This document shows, one piece after another, positions 1 through 12,679 of a stretch of 64,000 nucleotides of DNA (the first letter of the stretch is position 1; each line of letters begins with the position of its first letter). A model generated the notes under the pieces. It saw nothing but the letters and a program-made list of their open reading frames with translations. It did not search any database and was not told the origin of the DNA. The DNA is from Paramacrobiotus metropolitanus (lineage: Eukaryota > Tardigrada > Eutardigrada > Parachela > Macrobiotidae). A program made the position numbers and the translations under genes. The stretch lies in assembly GCF_019649055.1 (NCBI RefSeq), contig NW_026570275.1:434001-498000 (forward strand), read 5' to 3'.

Positions 1-1519
1 AGGTCCTCCGGGAAACCTTGAAATGAATGCAGTATAGATTCCTCTTGAGAAATATTTGGATTGCGCGTTGTTACGATTCGAGTGATCCGGGTGACATAGG
101 GTAGAGCGTCATAGAAAGATAACAGTTTTATCCTACAATCTTCAAGAACAAAGTCAATCGGATTCTTCCCAAGGGTTTCTTTAAGCATTTTTAAGGTCAT
201 CCTAATTAGCATCGGTCGGACGGTTCACGAAGCAGTGAAAGGCATTGCCTATGAGGCGGGCTTGCAGACTGAGAAAGAGCTTGTCTGACTTCTGAATACA
301 AAAGGTCCCTGAGATTCAGTCACACGTAATACGTACAGATCACATGTAACACGTAATCCGCTTCTCGTGCCCTGTCCAACAACATACGGTCAAGCAATGG
401 TTCTGCTTTCAAAGATTTCGTTCTCCCGAACTACGCATTACGATCAGGCATCTCGGTTTTTCCCGTCAGTAATTTTATTACTTATCCTCCACCATAGGAT
501 TGCGACGCTCCGATTCACCGAAACTAGCCAGTCGTGACCAGCAGAAACCTTGAGATAATTATTAGTTAATGATCTCGTCATACTGTCTACGCAATCATTT
601 TCTGTTGTAAGTAAAAAAAAGTAGGCCACCGTAAGGCGCTAATGGACTTCCGGTGATAGTTTAAATGGATCACAAAGTTGATATGCCTGGCACAGTCACA
701 ACAGATAATGTAAAAACAAAATGTAGTTTAACTGATGATGTGGACCTCGAGACGGTTTTGCCATAAAATATCCGCATGGAACAAGGTATTATTGTCAGTC
801 GGGGAATAAGTCAGGTATTTGGGTGTATTATTTCCGCTATCCTCCATTCTTCTTGTGTTGCAAATTATGCATGTTTTTTTTAGTCTATCTGTACACTACT
901 AGCATGACTAATCTGCTTTGCAGTGGGTATTCTCGAGCGTTTCGGTCGGATAAATTGCTTCGACCTTAGACAATCATCCCGGCGGTAGCTCTGCAAAAGA
1001 AATTGCTGCCAATGTAAAGAAAATTGCTATAATTGCGCTCTTACTATGGAAAGCCCGATGACAGGCTCCCGATTTGCATTTGGCATAGAATTCTTCAAAT
1101 CACGAGTTGCAAGTGCTCATGAATGAACCTAACAGTTTTTCCTTATTTGTTTTGTTCTCTCGGCGAGGGGCAATCCAGATAAAAACAGCGCGCAATCAGG
1201 AGTTTCTGACAGCTGTAGGAGTGTAGTGTTGTAGACGAGTGTCGACAATGTATGTTGTTTCGTAAAGTTTTTCGCAGCTATCATAACGGCTCAGGTTTCT
1301 ACCACCAGTTACTGAACGACTTGCAGCTACAAATTGCAGCGAATTGTTTAAACGGTAATAATTGCTAACAGTATTTTGCAACCGTGTTGGCGAGTTCATT
1401 TTGAGGTACTAAACGGCATTACTTATAAAACAGCCAATTCCTAAGCCAAGCCAAAGAACAAGTCATTTTATAGGCGTTAAGATACCAATGAAACTGCAAC
1501 GCAGGGTATTTCTCATTAC
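1..1519. other. AT-rich stretch, no gene recognised
   Basis: Only short open frames without codon-like character are present on either strand. I see no known domain, repeat array or RNA gene. It is probably intergenic or very old transposon sequence. Confidence 0.5.
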
Positions 1520-1640
1520 TTGCTACGCTTCAGGAACATGATTTTGAAAGGTACCGCCCTACATATACGTGTGTGTCGTACGTACGAGAGTATTGGTTGT
1601 TTTTGGGAGCATTCCATGTACCCCACTTGTGTGTTTGGTG

Positions 1641-1821
1641 CGGTATATAAAGGTGTGCGGCCAAGCCGCACCTTCGTCAGTATACCCGCTTTAGTGCTAT
1701 GGTCGGTCGATCGAGAGATGTGTACAAAGTTTTCATGCTATGTGCGCTTTCGGATGTGGTATAGCATAGGGTATGTGGCAGCAGGGCGGAGAGCCAGCCT
1801 GCAAGTGGTATCAGATTGTGG
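1641..1821 (+). promoter_or_regulatory. Possible LTR promoter with primer-binding site
   Basis: A TATATAAA box (1644-1651) is followed by a small GC hairpin and then TCAGT (1677-1681), which matches the arthropod-type initiator about 35 nt downstream. At 1806 a TGGTATCAGA string begins, which resembles a retrotransposon primer-binding site of the initiator-tRNA type, two bases after a CTGCA that could end an LTR. Together these would fit the R-U5 end of a 5' LTR. No gag frame follows and no second LTR was found. An ordinary gene promoter is the alternative. Confidence 0.3.
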
Positions 1822-3762
1822 TAAAAAATCCATGACTTTGATGAAAAATTTTTTTCCTGTGTGTTTACTTTTTTGCTTCTTCATAGCTTATAATAAGAAG
1901 CTTACTTACTCGACGAAGAATTTCGTATGCAAGGATCCTTGTGACTTGGATAAAGAGTTTTCAAGAATTTGCCCACAAAGATTTTCCGGATTAGATATGG
2001 CTGACGGGGAGAAAAAGGTTGGACTGAGCGGAGGAACAAAACCTCCTTATGACAACTGAATATTCAACGAGAAACGGCCGAAAATAGTATAGATAGATAA
2101 TATAAAATAATATCATTAATCAGACATCCGTGATTATCAAAAATTCAGCGACCATATGGCATTAATTCGCTAGTGAATCATATATTTTCTTGCATGAATA
2201 TTAATTACAATACTGAATACGATTATTATTATGGCGGCATATTTATAACTATCGTAGTTTACATAACTACGACTCAATTTAATATATTTATCAACCTAAT
2301 TAAACCTCCATCGCTTCTGCCGGCGGCTCGACCCATATAAATCTACGTATGTATGTACGCTCACGCTCTACACAACGGGACTCGGCGCCTGTATTTTATC
2401 TTGCTGATCAGAGGAGCCACCTCTGCGCCAGCTCAACTCACCATATATACTGCCACCATATATACTGCCACAGCGCAGCGCAGCTGCGCGAAAAACCAAT
2501 AGTCTGACATCACATATCCAGATCGTTCTGGATACCTCCAGGACGCACATCAGTCATGCAACCATAATGCGTACAGCGCGTGAACAGACATACAGCCTGT
2601 ACGCAGGATATCCCACAATTTTTACGGGCAGATTCAGTTTTGTCATCGCATGCACTGGACAAGATGTCACTGCTTATGCTTTTGGAGTCTTTTCAAAACT
2701 GTAGGTAGTTTTTCCTCGAAACGTATTCCACATCCTGAAGGGATCAACGAGATCAAGGAAGGACCTGAAAACTGATTAATGACCCTATGTCTGCAATGAC
2801 GGAGTTCTTTGGCAGTGATGCCGCATACGTTATATGAGCTAGTGATGACATCAACAGTTTGCGACGGTTATTTGCGCCCGGTCTCGACCTTTAAGCCCGT
2901 ATCCGTAGGTCCTGCATCGTTACTTTACAGACCTGCATAGCAGAAATAATTAAAATTCCAGCACCATTCGAAATGCGCGAAAAAGAAACGGCCAAAATCC
3001 ATAAGGCAGTACATTACCTAGCAAGCGCTGCAGGCTAGTAAAAGTGGCATCTGCCAAAAGTACCAAATCTCATGGTATTATCTCACAGGGTCAGTAAACG
3101 ATAATATCGTTACGGTGAATAAAGAAAGTGCATACGATTAAAATACCATAAAACAGTTTTTATTGAATGCAGGATATAATTAACAGCTAAAAGCAGTATT
3201 ATATGGTCGCATAAAGAGAATTATGAGTATTTAGCAGATAATAATCGAGTTGCTTTGTGGAGTAGTGGGTATGAATCTAGATGGCCCCAGTGTGGTGTTG
3301 CGGAAAATGTATAGCAATACAATGCAGCCGTTAGCTGCTTTCGGGGGGTTTTTTGAGATGGCCTTTGTGATTCCTGGTAGAGCAATGATAGCGAGAGTAA
3401 TAATACTATGCTTTGCACCAGCTTCAAATGTAGGACGCTGATCGGGGCGTCCAGGGGTGACGTGCCGTTTTGAAAATTCAGTTTCAAAAATTTGAAAAAA
3501 ATCCAAATGACCAGAAAAAAACTGGCAGAAATATAGAAAACTATGTAGATGTTACCTGCTGGCCGTATCGTTGATAGCAGTCAAACGACTCAAAACTGGA
3601 GCAAATTTTTCTCAAGCATCGATACCAAATTGTGACCTTTATTAGTATTACCGGTTGTTGTATTTTACAGCGTGCCGTCTTAAACAGCACCCGTGAGGCT
3701 GAGGATTCGGCGGCCAGCATCCACTGAAACGTGATCTGCATACGCGCGCTTCATACGGGTCA
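1822..3762. other. AT-rich stretch, no gene recognised
   Basis: No recognisable coding sequence. A 15-bp unit (CCATATATACTGCCA) is repeated twice in tandem at 2441-2470. Short opposing frames at 3221-3506 overlap each other and match no family I know. Confidence 0.4.
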
Positions 3763-3954
3763 ATGACAAGCATGCACCATGGGCTCAGCGGTAAGGCATT
3801 ATCTGAAGCTCTGCAGGAAACCGGAAATGCGCAAATAAACAGAAATGGAGTGAGTGCGGTTTTCCATAAGAGAACCGCGTATCCAGAGTTGTTCAGCCTT
3901 GAGGCGGAGCCGTTAACCAAGAAACGAAAGGCCACGGTTAAGAACGATGATTAG
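3763..3954 (+). CDS. Short hypothetical frame with KKRK tail
   Basis: A 63-aa frame that I do not recognise. It ends in a basic KKRK-containing tail of nuclear-localisation type. Its composition is more protein-like than the surrounding frames, but there is no domain, no clear promoter and no supporting neighbour. It could be the C-terminal remnant of a transposon protein or a chance frame. Confidence 0.15.
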   Translation: MTSMHHGLSGKALSEALQETGNAQINRNGVSAVFHKRTAYPELFSLEAEPLTKKRKATVKNDD

Positions 3955-5516
3955 CTGATGTATTCTGTAGTTCGAACCATGACCGAGTGTACAGCCCCGG
4001 AAGAAAAAATTAAGCAATTAGAATTGTATCAATCCAGTCGGCATAAGTCCGCTATTTTTCTGCCACTTTTTGCCAACTAGGCCGTCGCGCGACTGTTGTC
4101 CAGACGACGCAATGACCATTTGCGGAATGCCACTATTAACTAATGGCATCCGATGGTTAATGGTGCTGTAATTATTGCTAAAAACACTCAACGCAAAGCA
4201 TTCAACTGCTTATTTTGCATTTTCATGACTTTGTTATGTTATAGTCAGCATAATGATGCGTAGTAATCAGTTCAAAAGCGCTGCTTGTAAAATTTGTGAA
4301 TTTGTTGATTGCATTGCGACGAATAGGGCCGCTGAGGAGTCATGTCCTAAACGCCAACCTGTCTAAATGTAAATTAGCGTCAATTTGAACCACTCTCTTG
4401 TAGCACTAGTGTTATACCTAGACTATTTAAAAAGGCACTTGCCAAACGGGTGCGTTTCATGTTATATTATATGCTGTCCTTGAGCTGAATGAGGCTAAAC
4501 TATATTCAGCAGATCTTCATCAAGGTCATGTGAATCAAGCTGATTGAATATTCAGTATTTACTGAGGTCGGTGAAAACGTTAAGGGCATACGCCAATAAA
4601 ACGTGCGTGATTAGCAAATTAAGCAGTGCCTCATCCACGAACACAAGGATGGTCTAAGCGTGGAACTAATAAAGCAGTTGTATTGATAATGAGCAGGTGA
4701 TTAGAACTCTTGTATGACAGTAAATCGGAAATGCCCGTGGATATTATATAGAAACATTAAACAATTATATAAATACAACCGATATAGCGCATGAGATATT
4801 CTCAACAGCAGCTGACTGAAACGCTTCAGCAGGCATGCTAGATAGCCTTCGACTCCAACACAGGCGGCAATGAGAGACGCCCACCAGCAGGCGGGCTTTT
4901 GATTTAGGTGGGGAATTACTCAAGGTGAGCACGTACGCGAGCAAGCCATGGAGGGCAGAAAACTTGTGCCTCACGCGCAGACAATTTCGAAATGTTCCAC
5001 AAACAAGTAATATATGGATCAACGCCGTATCATGTAGGCTAAACTTAGTGATCGCCGTATCACGTAGGTCTTGCAAAACTTAAATGATATAAATGCTTGT
5101 GGGCCGTATGTCGCAACCATCACATCGGAAAGAAAATTAATTAAAAAAGTAGGTGATTTTCTCCTTTTGCTTGGCCCCGAAGTGCGTGTCAGGTAAGTGT
5201 CATAACACAAGCCCCTCTGATGTATTGATTGAAACAGACCATCTTTCCAAATCCTGAATCTAAATGGATTTCACTCGAAATTATTGCGTAACAATTTTGT
5301 AATCTTGCCTGGGCGGTACTATTGGTGACACCGTCTAAGAAGCCGGAACTTCGAAGTGAGCTTAGACAGATGGCGAGTATGAACGCTGCTCTATATCTAC
5401 TTGTCGGTCATATTCTGGTGGCGGATCATTTACAGGGACGGCAAGGGTAATACTGGATATAAATCACGCACGCCCCGCGGGGTTGCAGTTATAAGGCCCA
5501 TAAGACATTTCAAAAG
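3955..5516. other. AT-rich stretch, no gene recognised
   Basis: Frames longer than 60 codons occur only on the minus strand at 4765-5210 and show no motif. Nothing else is apparent. Confidence 0.4.
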
Positions 5517-5798
5517 GTGGAAAGGGTAACAGCAAAACAGAGGAGACGCCAAAGGCAATACACAGTTAATCAAAAGATGAAATTAAATTTTGAGCTGAAA
5601 ATACCACGCAGACCGAAAGAAAGTTTGGAGCACCAGGAACTGGCTGAGGTCAAGGGGATGGGCATTCCACTTCTGGGTACAGAATACTGTTATAAGTGTT
5701 TTAGTGATGTAGATGAGGTATCTTCGTCGTACTTCGTACTCATTCTTCAAAGAACCAAGAACCCAATGACAAGGTTTCGGGGATTCAGATTTAGGTAA
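5517..5798 (+). CDS. Hypothetical basic small protein frame
   Basis: A 93-aa frame with a very basic N-terminus (KQRRRQRQ) and no domain I can name. An antisense frame of similar length overlaps it, so coding status is doubtful. No splice sites or promoter stand out nearby. Confidence 0.15.
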   Translation: MERVTAKQRRRQRQYTVNQKMKLNFELKIPRRPKESLEHQELAEVKGMGIPLLGTEYCYKCFSDVDEVSSSYFVLILQRTKNPMTRFRGFRFR

Positions 5799-6197
5799 TC
5801 CGGATATTGTTATACACACTGCGGGATCATTTTACAGCAGTGTTATACACACTACACCACGATCCGATCACTCAACATACAACACTACGGTTCGATCTGG
5901 AACGTCCTGCGCCAAATGCCGATACACACCGCCGCCGCCGCCGCCACATTATTGGATATAAACACGCATGCATGTTCACTTTACGAGTAGGTTTTCTTCT
6001 CTTCGACTTCCTCTCTCCCTCTCTCTCTCTAGTTACTAACCACTCTGCATTTAGTTTTAAACAGTACTAGCGATCGATCGATTTCCGTATACGTCTGGGT
6101 GGAAAACACACGGGCGCTACCAATATCGCAGTCTTATTACTGCAGCTGAGCTACTACAGAACCTGAGACGCTTTATATGAAGCTAAACGCAGAAATA
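5799..6197. repeat. Short duplications and microsatellites
   Basis: The string GTTATACACACT occurs at about 5809 and again at about 5843. A CCG run lies near 5929-5944 and a CT-rich run near 6008-6031. No gene is seen. Confidence 0.5.
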
Positions 6198-6288
6198 CAC
6201 TGGACACCGCAAATGTGGTTACACCGATAGCTGTATGCATGCATAGCGCTATCGGCTATCGGTGTAACCACATTTATGGTGTCCATTG
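6198..6288. mobile_element. Foldback MITE with TA target duplication
   Basis: A 91-bp element lies between TA dinucleotides (6196-6197 and 6289-6290). Its arms, starting CACTGGACACC and CAATGGACACC, are inverted copies over about 33 bp with three mismatches and enclose a loop of about 25 bp. TA duplication and this structure are typical of non-autonomous Tc1/mariner-type elements. It has no coding capacity. Confidence 0.8.
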
Positions 6289-6742
6289 TAGATGATAAAC
6301 AAAGAGGATTTTTTCGGGTATATAACAAAAGCAGCTAAACTGCCGATATCGGCTTCAGAAAACTGGACTTCGGCGACATTTTGGATGACCAGCAAAGCAA
6401 ATTAAACAAATTACTGAAAGAGTTACTACAGAAGCCCTACAGAAGATCATGGTCTAAGCATGTGCCTAAGCATAAAACAATGCTAAGCCGGAAGCAGTCC
6501 CAGTCGATAAAACGTCACGGCGGATTACCGAACGGCCAAAAGGTAATATTTTCCGTCAAATCCAGGAGGTGGTAAACACAAATCTTATCAGCCCTTGCGA
6601 AATTTTTGAGATCAGGTTTTCCATATTTTGATAGTGTCAAAAGCAGCATGTGCTGAGAATACAAGGCCATTTGGTCATATTCCATCTACCTCACGAAGGA
6701 TTTCAACAGTTGCCCCGTATGCAGAACGGATCCCTCTTAATA

Positions 6743-7298
6743 TTAGTTTCTGTTCGGGGCGCACACGGTAGGTTTTCCAGTAACCATAACGGTAGGCTAC
6801 CATCATGGTTTTCATCACCGTTGGTAGGCTACCATCATGGTTTTCATCACCGTTAGAAGTTTGTGTGTTCGCTAAGCACAACGATAACGCGCGATACAGA
6901 GTTCGGCTCAGGCTCGGTCCGGTCTCACTAAATAAAAAATTGTCAAGCGAATTTGCAAGAGCGTGACCAACCGCTTGTAGGGAGGCAGCTTGAGTAAACA
7001 GACGACTTCCGGTGTGTTAATCCCTCACAAAATAAATTGTTTTTTGGTGTTATTTCTCTTTTATTGCTTGGCAAGATGTTTTATGAAATAGAGCGATGTT
7101 TTAAGTCCTGATTTCTTTTGACAAAACGGTAATCCACTAACTGCACGGCTCACAAGATCCCACCTGAGATACCCAACGATACCAACGCTTTCTATCGTTA
7201 TCTACGATACGGTACAGGCAGAAAAACGGTAAATTTGTGGTGAGTCATAGCGTTATCGTCACCGGAAAAGCTACCGTGTGCGCCCGAACAGAGACTAT
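6743..7298. mobile_element. Non-autonomous terminal-inverted-repeat element
   Basis: The left end (6749-6790) and right end (7250-7292) are imperfect inverted copies sharing a CTGTTCGGG(G)CGCACACGGTAG core and read inward over about 40 bp. The interior has no transposase-like frame. It contains a perfect 32-bp tandem duplication (6791-6822 and 6823-6854). I could not identify the target-site duplication or superfamily, and the precise outer limits are uncertain by several bases. Confidence 0.65.
6791..6854. repeat. Perfect 32-bp tandem duplication
   Basis: Two identical 32-base units beginning GGTAGGCTACC (itself a palindrome) and ending CACCGTT lie back to back inside the inverted-repeat element. 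Confidence 0.9.
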
Positions 7299-7839
7299 TG
7301 ACAGGACAGAGCAATGCTCTTTATCCGGTATCAAGGCAGGCAACACACTGTCTGCGAACTAAGATGTCAGCAGCTGGCGTGGTCCACCTTCGTTTTGCCG
7401 CAGGACGGCCGGCGAAACACTGATAACAATGCGACGCAGACGAAAAACTGTGCCCGGGGACGATTCTACGGTCCCGGCACGGACCGTGCCCTGCTGTTTG
7501 AGCTGGCTAAGATAAGCTATCCGTGGACAATATATAAGGTAAATATTGGCTCTAAGGTAAATATTTTTGCAGCTTTAATATCCTAAACACAACGGCACTT
7601 GCTTGTCAAAGTGGCATGGTCGAACCGCTATTCAGCCGCCCTCAAAATTAAATTAACCGTGTGCCATCCAGTCGGGAGCCCCGGCAATAACCATTCTGGC
7701 AATATACTGCGTGACTTGTTCCATTCCGATACCGTATGATGGTACTGGGCTATTACTGTGCTACATTATTCCGGTAAAACTCCCGTAGCCACTCTTCCAC
7801 GGTGGCTGGACTAAGTAGCGAGTGACCTTTTCACTGTTG
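7299..7839. other. No gene recognised
   Basis: One 90-aa frame (7314-7586) shows no motif. I see nothing else. Confidence 0.4.
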
Positions 7840-8112
7840 CAGTACTAAAAAGCGTTCTTTCGAAAAGCTCCAAAATTACCGTTTCTCGGCACTGATGAAG
7901 ATGACTCATGCGAGCTCGATGAAGCGTTGGACGCTTTACAACAGCAACGCTTTAAACAGCGCTTTTGCTTTACAAAGGAAAAACACTTTGATCACACGAA
8001 TCCCAACTCCTTGAGAGTATCTGAGTGGCGAACTATCAATTTAATTGAGCAATTTCTGAGTCGGTCTGTTATAAATTTTCCAACCCATAGGCGTGCAAGG
8101 CTAGTGTGGTAA
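7840..8112 (+). pseudogene. Unidentified coding remnant
   Basis: One frame stays open from about 7840 to the stop at 8110-8112 and reads like real protein: an acidic patch (TDEDDSCELDEALDAL) followed by a basic helical stretch and LRVSEWRTINLIEQF. The ATG at 7927 is internal to this open stretch, so the true start, or a splice acceptor, lies upstream. I do not recognise the family. Nearby MITEs suggest transposon origin, but this is inference. Confidence 0.3.
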
Positions 8113-8706
8113 TCTGTATTCTCCTCCACATTAGAAATTTACTTTCAAGCAAATGCCAGTAACGGTTTGATACTGACCTTGATGACGAAGTTGACATTTG
8201 AAGTCAAAGGCTGACGAGGTTGACACTTGAAGTCGAAGGCATGTAAGCCTCAAATTGGATGCTTGAAACCGGTCTTTTGGCTTTTACTAATTGTAAGAAT
8301 TAGCGAATTTACTCTTAGAAATTTTGGTAGCGGATTTTCCGAGTGCATGTACATTTGACCGTTTGCATCTCCTCATGAATGATGGATTCTGCTATTTTGA
8401 TTTTAATGCAGAAATTCTTTGTGTTGATGCATTGCATCAACAAAAAGTGGTGACAACAGCCAATGGTGGTGTACAAAAATGTCTTGAAAAAGGTAGTACG
8501 AAACGCCAGAAGAGGTGCCAGGGGGGTGAGAATAGCCATATATTTCTTAAAAAGTAAACCTACCTATGTATATTGTACATCTTTACTTGAAGACTACTAG
8601 ACGGTTTGCCCTTTCCGTAGGGGGAAGGTTAACTGTTGTATAAATGGTTGTCGAAAAATATTTACCGTAAGCGCATGGCATCACTACATATCGGGATTAT
8701 GTTCTG
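8113..8706. other. No gene recognised
   Basis: Overlapping sense and antisense frames at 8315-8557 show no domain. The two near-copies of TGACGA(A/G)GTTGACA(T/C)TTGAAGTC at about 8181-8235 form a short direct repeat. Confidence 0.4.
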
Positions 8707-8921
8707 AGGGTGAGCCACCCAGGTTGTTACACTGATCAAATATATTTTTTAAAAATGCCTTATGCTAACTACAGTTTTTCAAAATATTTTTTCTGATAGC
8801 TATTTCTACGTACTAGAAAGATTGGGCAACAAAACTGCATCAGCAGATTTACGATAACTTTAAGCATAAACTGAGAATGAATTTTCTGCGGGAAGTGTAA
8901 CAACCTGGATGGCTCACCCTC
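8707..8921. mobile_element. MITE with 28-bp terminal inverted repeats
   Basis: The left arm (8707-8734, GAGGGTGAGCCACCCAGG...) and right arm (8894-8921) are inverted copies with one mismatch in 28 bp, enclosing about 160 bp of AT-rich non-coding DNA. No target duplication is obvious, so the superfamily is unknown. Confidence 0.8.
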
Positions 8922-10857
8922 TGTAAGTGCGTAACACTGATATTGGCATAGAACATAGAAATAAATTATAATCTTTTAAACTCGCGAAACGTGATAGCAA
9001 CAAAAGCTGTAAGTCTAAATCTAGCCAGGCTTATTTTAGTATACACCGTTTAGCATTGGCGCGGTATCATGTAAAAATTTCAGATAAACTTTGTGTCGCA
9101 AAAGGGTTCAAAAAACTAGATAATCACAAAAACCAACTAAAATATTTGCACCATAAAAGAACAGGTCTGGCTGTATCAGTTGCCTGTTTTACAAAAACAA
9201 GGCACCGTAGAAGGAATTTTCCTTACACTCACACGGCAATTAGGTAGGCGAACGACACGATCAAATTTCCATAATCGAGTCAACAAAATTGCTGGTCTAC
9301 GTTGTGTTTGCAACCGCAGCAACAAAACAAGCAACAAATGGTTCCGCATTTTACCAGAAAAAAGGAAGACCAAGCGGCGGACATCAGGAACAAAACTGAA
9401 CGCAGCGCAAACCAATTAAAGGCCATTAAAGTAACTGTTCAAATCGTTAGTGACGCTCATGACTAAAACTGACTGGGCTGTAGTGAGATGCGCTGGTTAG
9501 GAATAGCGATGTGTAATAATAGGCTATGTATGTGCTACTTCCGTGTGAAACTTGCTCTCTATTAAAAGTGTATCCGTATTAAGGGGGAACGATAGAGACG
9601 CAGGCATCTGCAGATAGCATGACTCGTTCTTTTGCTTCTGTTTTCTTTATCTACGTTTATTTTTCGCAGCGTGGTGCTATTTAGGGCCAGTGTGCAAGAA
9701 GTGTCATGGTGTAGACTAGAGTAGAGGGTAGAATGGCAGAGCAGTTACAAGCGCTTCCCTTGCGTATTTTAAATACTGCTTTTTTCGTTATGAAAGCGAC
9801 GAAAACTTACAATATTACATATTTGTTTAACGGGGATTCGGTGTAAGAGAAAAATGTTTTTTTACTGACAGAGTGAAGCTGAAAAATTTACTGTACTTGA
9901 GAAATTGAAAATATCATGTATTTAATTCGCTCCACCACGCAAGTGTTTCGTGCGGCTTTAGTTAGCGAATTTATGACGACTTGGGTGATGGCAAAAACCC
10001 TAGCCTTGTCGCAGGGACTGAGAAATCTGGTTCTGTTAGTAATCGGGCAGCAGCTGCTCTCAGTTGGTTTCGAAAAGTTACAATCGCGTAGGTTGGCGAC
10101 AACAGACGTCGAAGTACGTAAAGAAACAGCGACCGGTATTCAAATGTTTCGTTTTTTTCGAATACTTGTGGCCTGCTTTGTAAAAGCGACACATGCCATA
10201 AAATTAATTATTTTGCACAACTTCTAGGGCTTTCCTTTTTTTCAGCTTGGATTATCTGCGAATCTTTTGAAGTCACCAGTACGAGGCACCCCGGCTCTAC
10301 AGACTGCAGTTGCAAGTAACTGCCCTTTTCTGGCACAGTTTGTCAGCGCAAACTGCACAGTAGCACGTAAGATTTGTCTACCTGCCACAGAGGTCATACA
10401 AGTGGCAGGACACCGCTGTCAGTCCTTGATAGATGTTGCTTTCGTATGGGAGGGTATAAAACGAATACAAATCTAGAATTTCACAGGAATGTGCGCAGAC
10501 ATGTTTGTCTTTGTTAATTCAATCAAACAGCTGAGAATGCGCTTCGGCAAACACGGTTCTGATGCAGCCTGGCGAAGTGCACAAGGAAGCGCGAGTTGCT
10601 TGTTACTGCAGTACCTCTCTGCGCTGGCAGACCGGCATTTTGTTGTTGTGCATTTAGTGTGGCTGATGCTTGTCTACGCAGTTAATTTATTTTTCCGGTG
10701 GTCGTCACCGGCTCTGATCAGGTTTTCATACTGTATAAAATGAGCTTTTACCAACCGACTTTTTAAAAATTCTGTTTACGAAGGAAATCGTTTTATAAGA
10801 ACTGCCTAATTTAAACTTATGCGTTTGATCCAAGGCTTCCGTTATCGCTCTGATAAA
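8922..10857. other. AT-rich stretch, no gene recognised
   Basis: Frames at 9056-9419, 9916-10227, 10267-10476 and 10489-10743 have no motif, splice context or family resemblance that I can see. Confidence 0.4.
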
Positions 10858-11505
10858 AAAATGGTCGACTGTTTTTTTTCTAAACACGGTGCTCGTTTGT
10901 AAATTCGTAAGCAACTTCTGTCTACATAATCAGCACCATATCGCTCAAAGAAATAACAGAGGCATGAATTTCAAGTTGAGAAGTGGTCGGGTAGTGAGCG
11001 TCTTGAGTGCATTGTAGTGCTTTTCGAATTATGCGAATTTCATTACCTGAAGCTTTTTGCCGTAACTGTTTGCATGATGTTGCGCTAAGCTTTTCGCCTG
11101 TGGTAAATGTTCGGGAAGACATTGGCCGGATACTGGTAAGTTTGGATATGAATGAGTTTCAATCAGTAATCAGACCGAGCCACCAAGTCTCGAAATAATG
11201 AAATTTAGTGCAGGCTTTGTGAGATAGCAACGAAACTCGTAACTCGTTACGAAACTCGTAACAACGTAACTCGTACGAAGTGTATTTATTATCATATCAG
11301 TTTTATACGCGCTGTAAGCACAAGCGGACTGTTTGTGGATTAATTAATTTCCTTCACTACCCGACCACCTCTAAACTTGAAATCCGTGCCTCTATTGTTT
11401 CTTTATTTTTATTATTATTATGTGGTGCTGATTATGTAGACAGAAATTGCTTACGAATTTAAAAACGAGCACCGTGGTTAGATAAAAAAACATTCGACCA
11501 TTCGT
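10858..11505. repeat. Pair of diverged inverted repeats (~145 bp arms)
   Basis: The arm at about 10858-11000 reappears in reverse complement at about 11355-11505, with roughly 80-85% identity by eye and small indels, including shared GGTGCTGATTATGTAGACAG and GAGCACCGTG strings. The spacer is about 355 bp and holds short GTAACTCGT-type duplications (11228-11280). It may be a foldback transposon or two oppositely inserted copies of one repeat. Confidence 0.7.
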
Positions 11506-12410
11506 GGTGGTACCGTTATGCCTACGATAATAACCGACTGTATAACGCGTCATTTCATATAGCATATAGAGGTGCACATACCGTAACGTTATGTTGACTA
11601 CAGTAATTGCTAATGTTATTGTTTCTAAAATAACGGTGCACTGTGTAAATTATGAATTACTTAACACGATTCAAGACAGCTGTCTACTGTCAACATTTAG
11701 CAAATTACAGTTGTTCAACGTGTAACGCATTGATTTATGTGTATCAAATTCTAATTTTTTATGAATCAGTTTCTAGCGATTTACCGCTGTCGAATGATTT
11801 ATAGAGCGATAGCGCACAGGCAGTATCTGATTGTTCAAGAAATGGGTCTTATTGGTTTATTGAGTTAACAACTTACCGCTTCCACGCTTGCTGCTCAGCA
11901 ATATAATTTAATCGATCCTCGACCCGCTACTATATGCTTAAGATTTCCTTGCATATGATTTCCTTGCTAAGTGCACAACATATCACGTATGCTATCCGTA
12001 ACTAAAACTAGCAAAGGATTTAAACATTTTCAAAATTACCTGCATAATCGAGAGCGAGGGCACGATTTAAACCGACCGGGGGATAAGAATGACCGGACGT
12101 ACGAGCCAAAAACGGATATCGGCAAGGTTGGAAATGATATATATTCTGCATATAAACCAATTAGTAAAGGTGTAAGTCTTCATAGGCACTGCGTGGTACT
12201 CGTTCCAAGCTGATGAAAGGAAAGTTTTTCAAAACGTATGCATCTGGATAGAGCGACTATGAACTACAGCGGATCAATAAAGCTGACCAAAAGTTTCTCG
12301 TATCACGTATGCAGGATTTCGAGCAGGACGGTTTCTAAAGTTATGCAAGCATCTGGTTAAGAATAATCTATACAACTTCTGCATTCTTTTGTTTTAACGT
12401 TCATAGATCT
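11506..12410. other. AT-rich stretch, no gene recognised
   Basis: One 80-aa frame at 11971-12213 has no motif. Nothing else was found. Confidence 0.4.
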
Positions 12411-12414
12411 GCTT

Positions 12415-12679
12415 CTTTGATAGCCTTTTAGGGCTTATAAAACCAGCAACGGATCATGAAGAAGCTTTTATCAAAAACCTTCGAAGTCTTCAGCAAATGC
12501 TTGATAAAACAACGAAAACTATTGTTGACTCCATATTTCTTTCCGAAATTCTTTCAGAGAGACGCATTCCTCGGATGCGGCGTTGGTGCTGCAAATTGTT
12601 TAGTGAATATTTTGCGTTTAAAGACACTGATGAAAACGTCGAAATATCTTACGGTCCTCCGGTGGTCGAAAGAAAATGA
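12415..12679 (+). pseudogene. Unidentified remnant upstream of the capsid gene
   Basis: The frame is open from about 12425 to the TGA at 12677-12679 and reads as a helical protein (TDHEEAFIKNLRSLQQML, then LSERRIPRMRRWCCKLF). The ATG at 12497 is internal, so the upstream part is lost or spliced. A second overlapping frame from 12456 is probably a shadow. Its place just 5' of a Polinton-type capsid gene on the same strand suggests it belonged to the same element. I cannot assign it to a known Polinton protein. Confidence 0.3.

Noticed and set aside
1520-2059. 179-aa gene on the plus strand
   Set aside because: It runs through the presumed promoter and primer-binding region, has no domain, and its composition is not protein-like.
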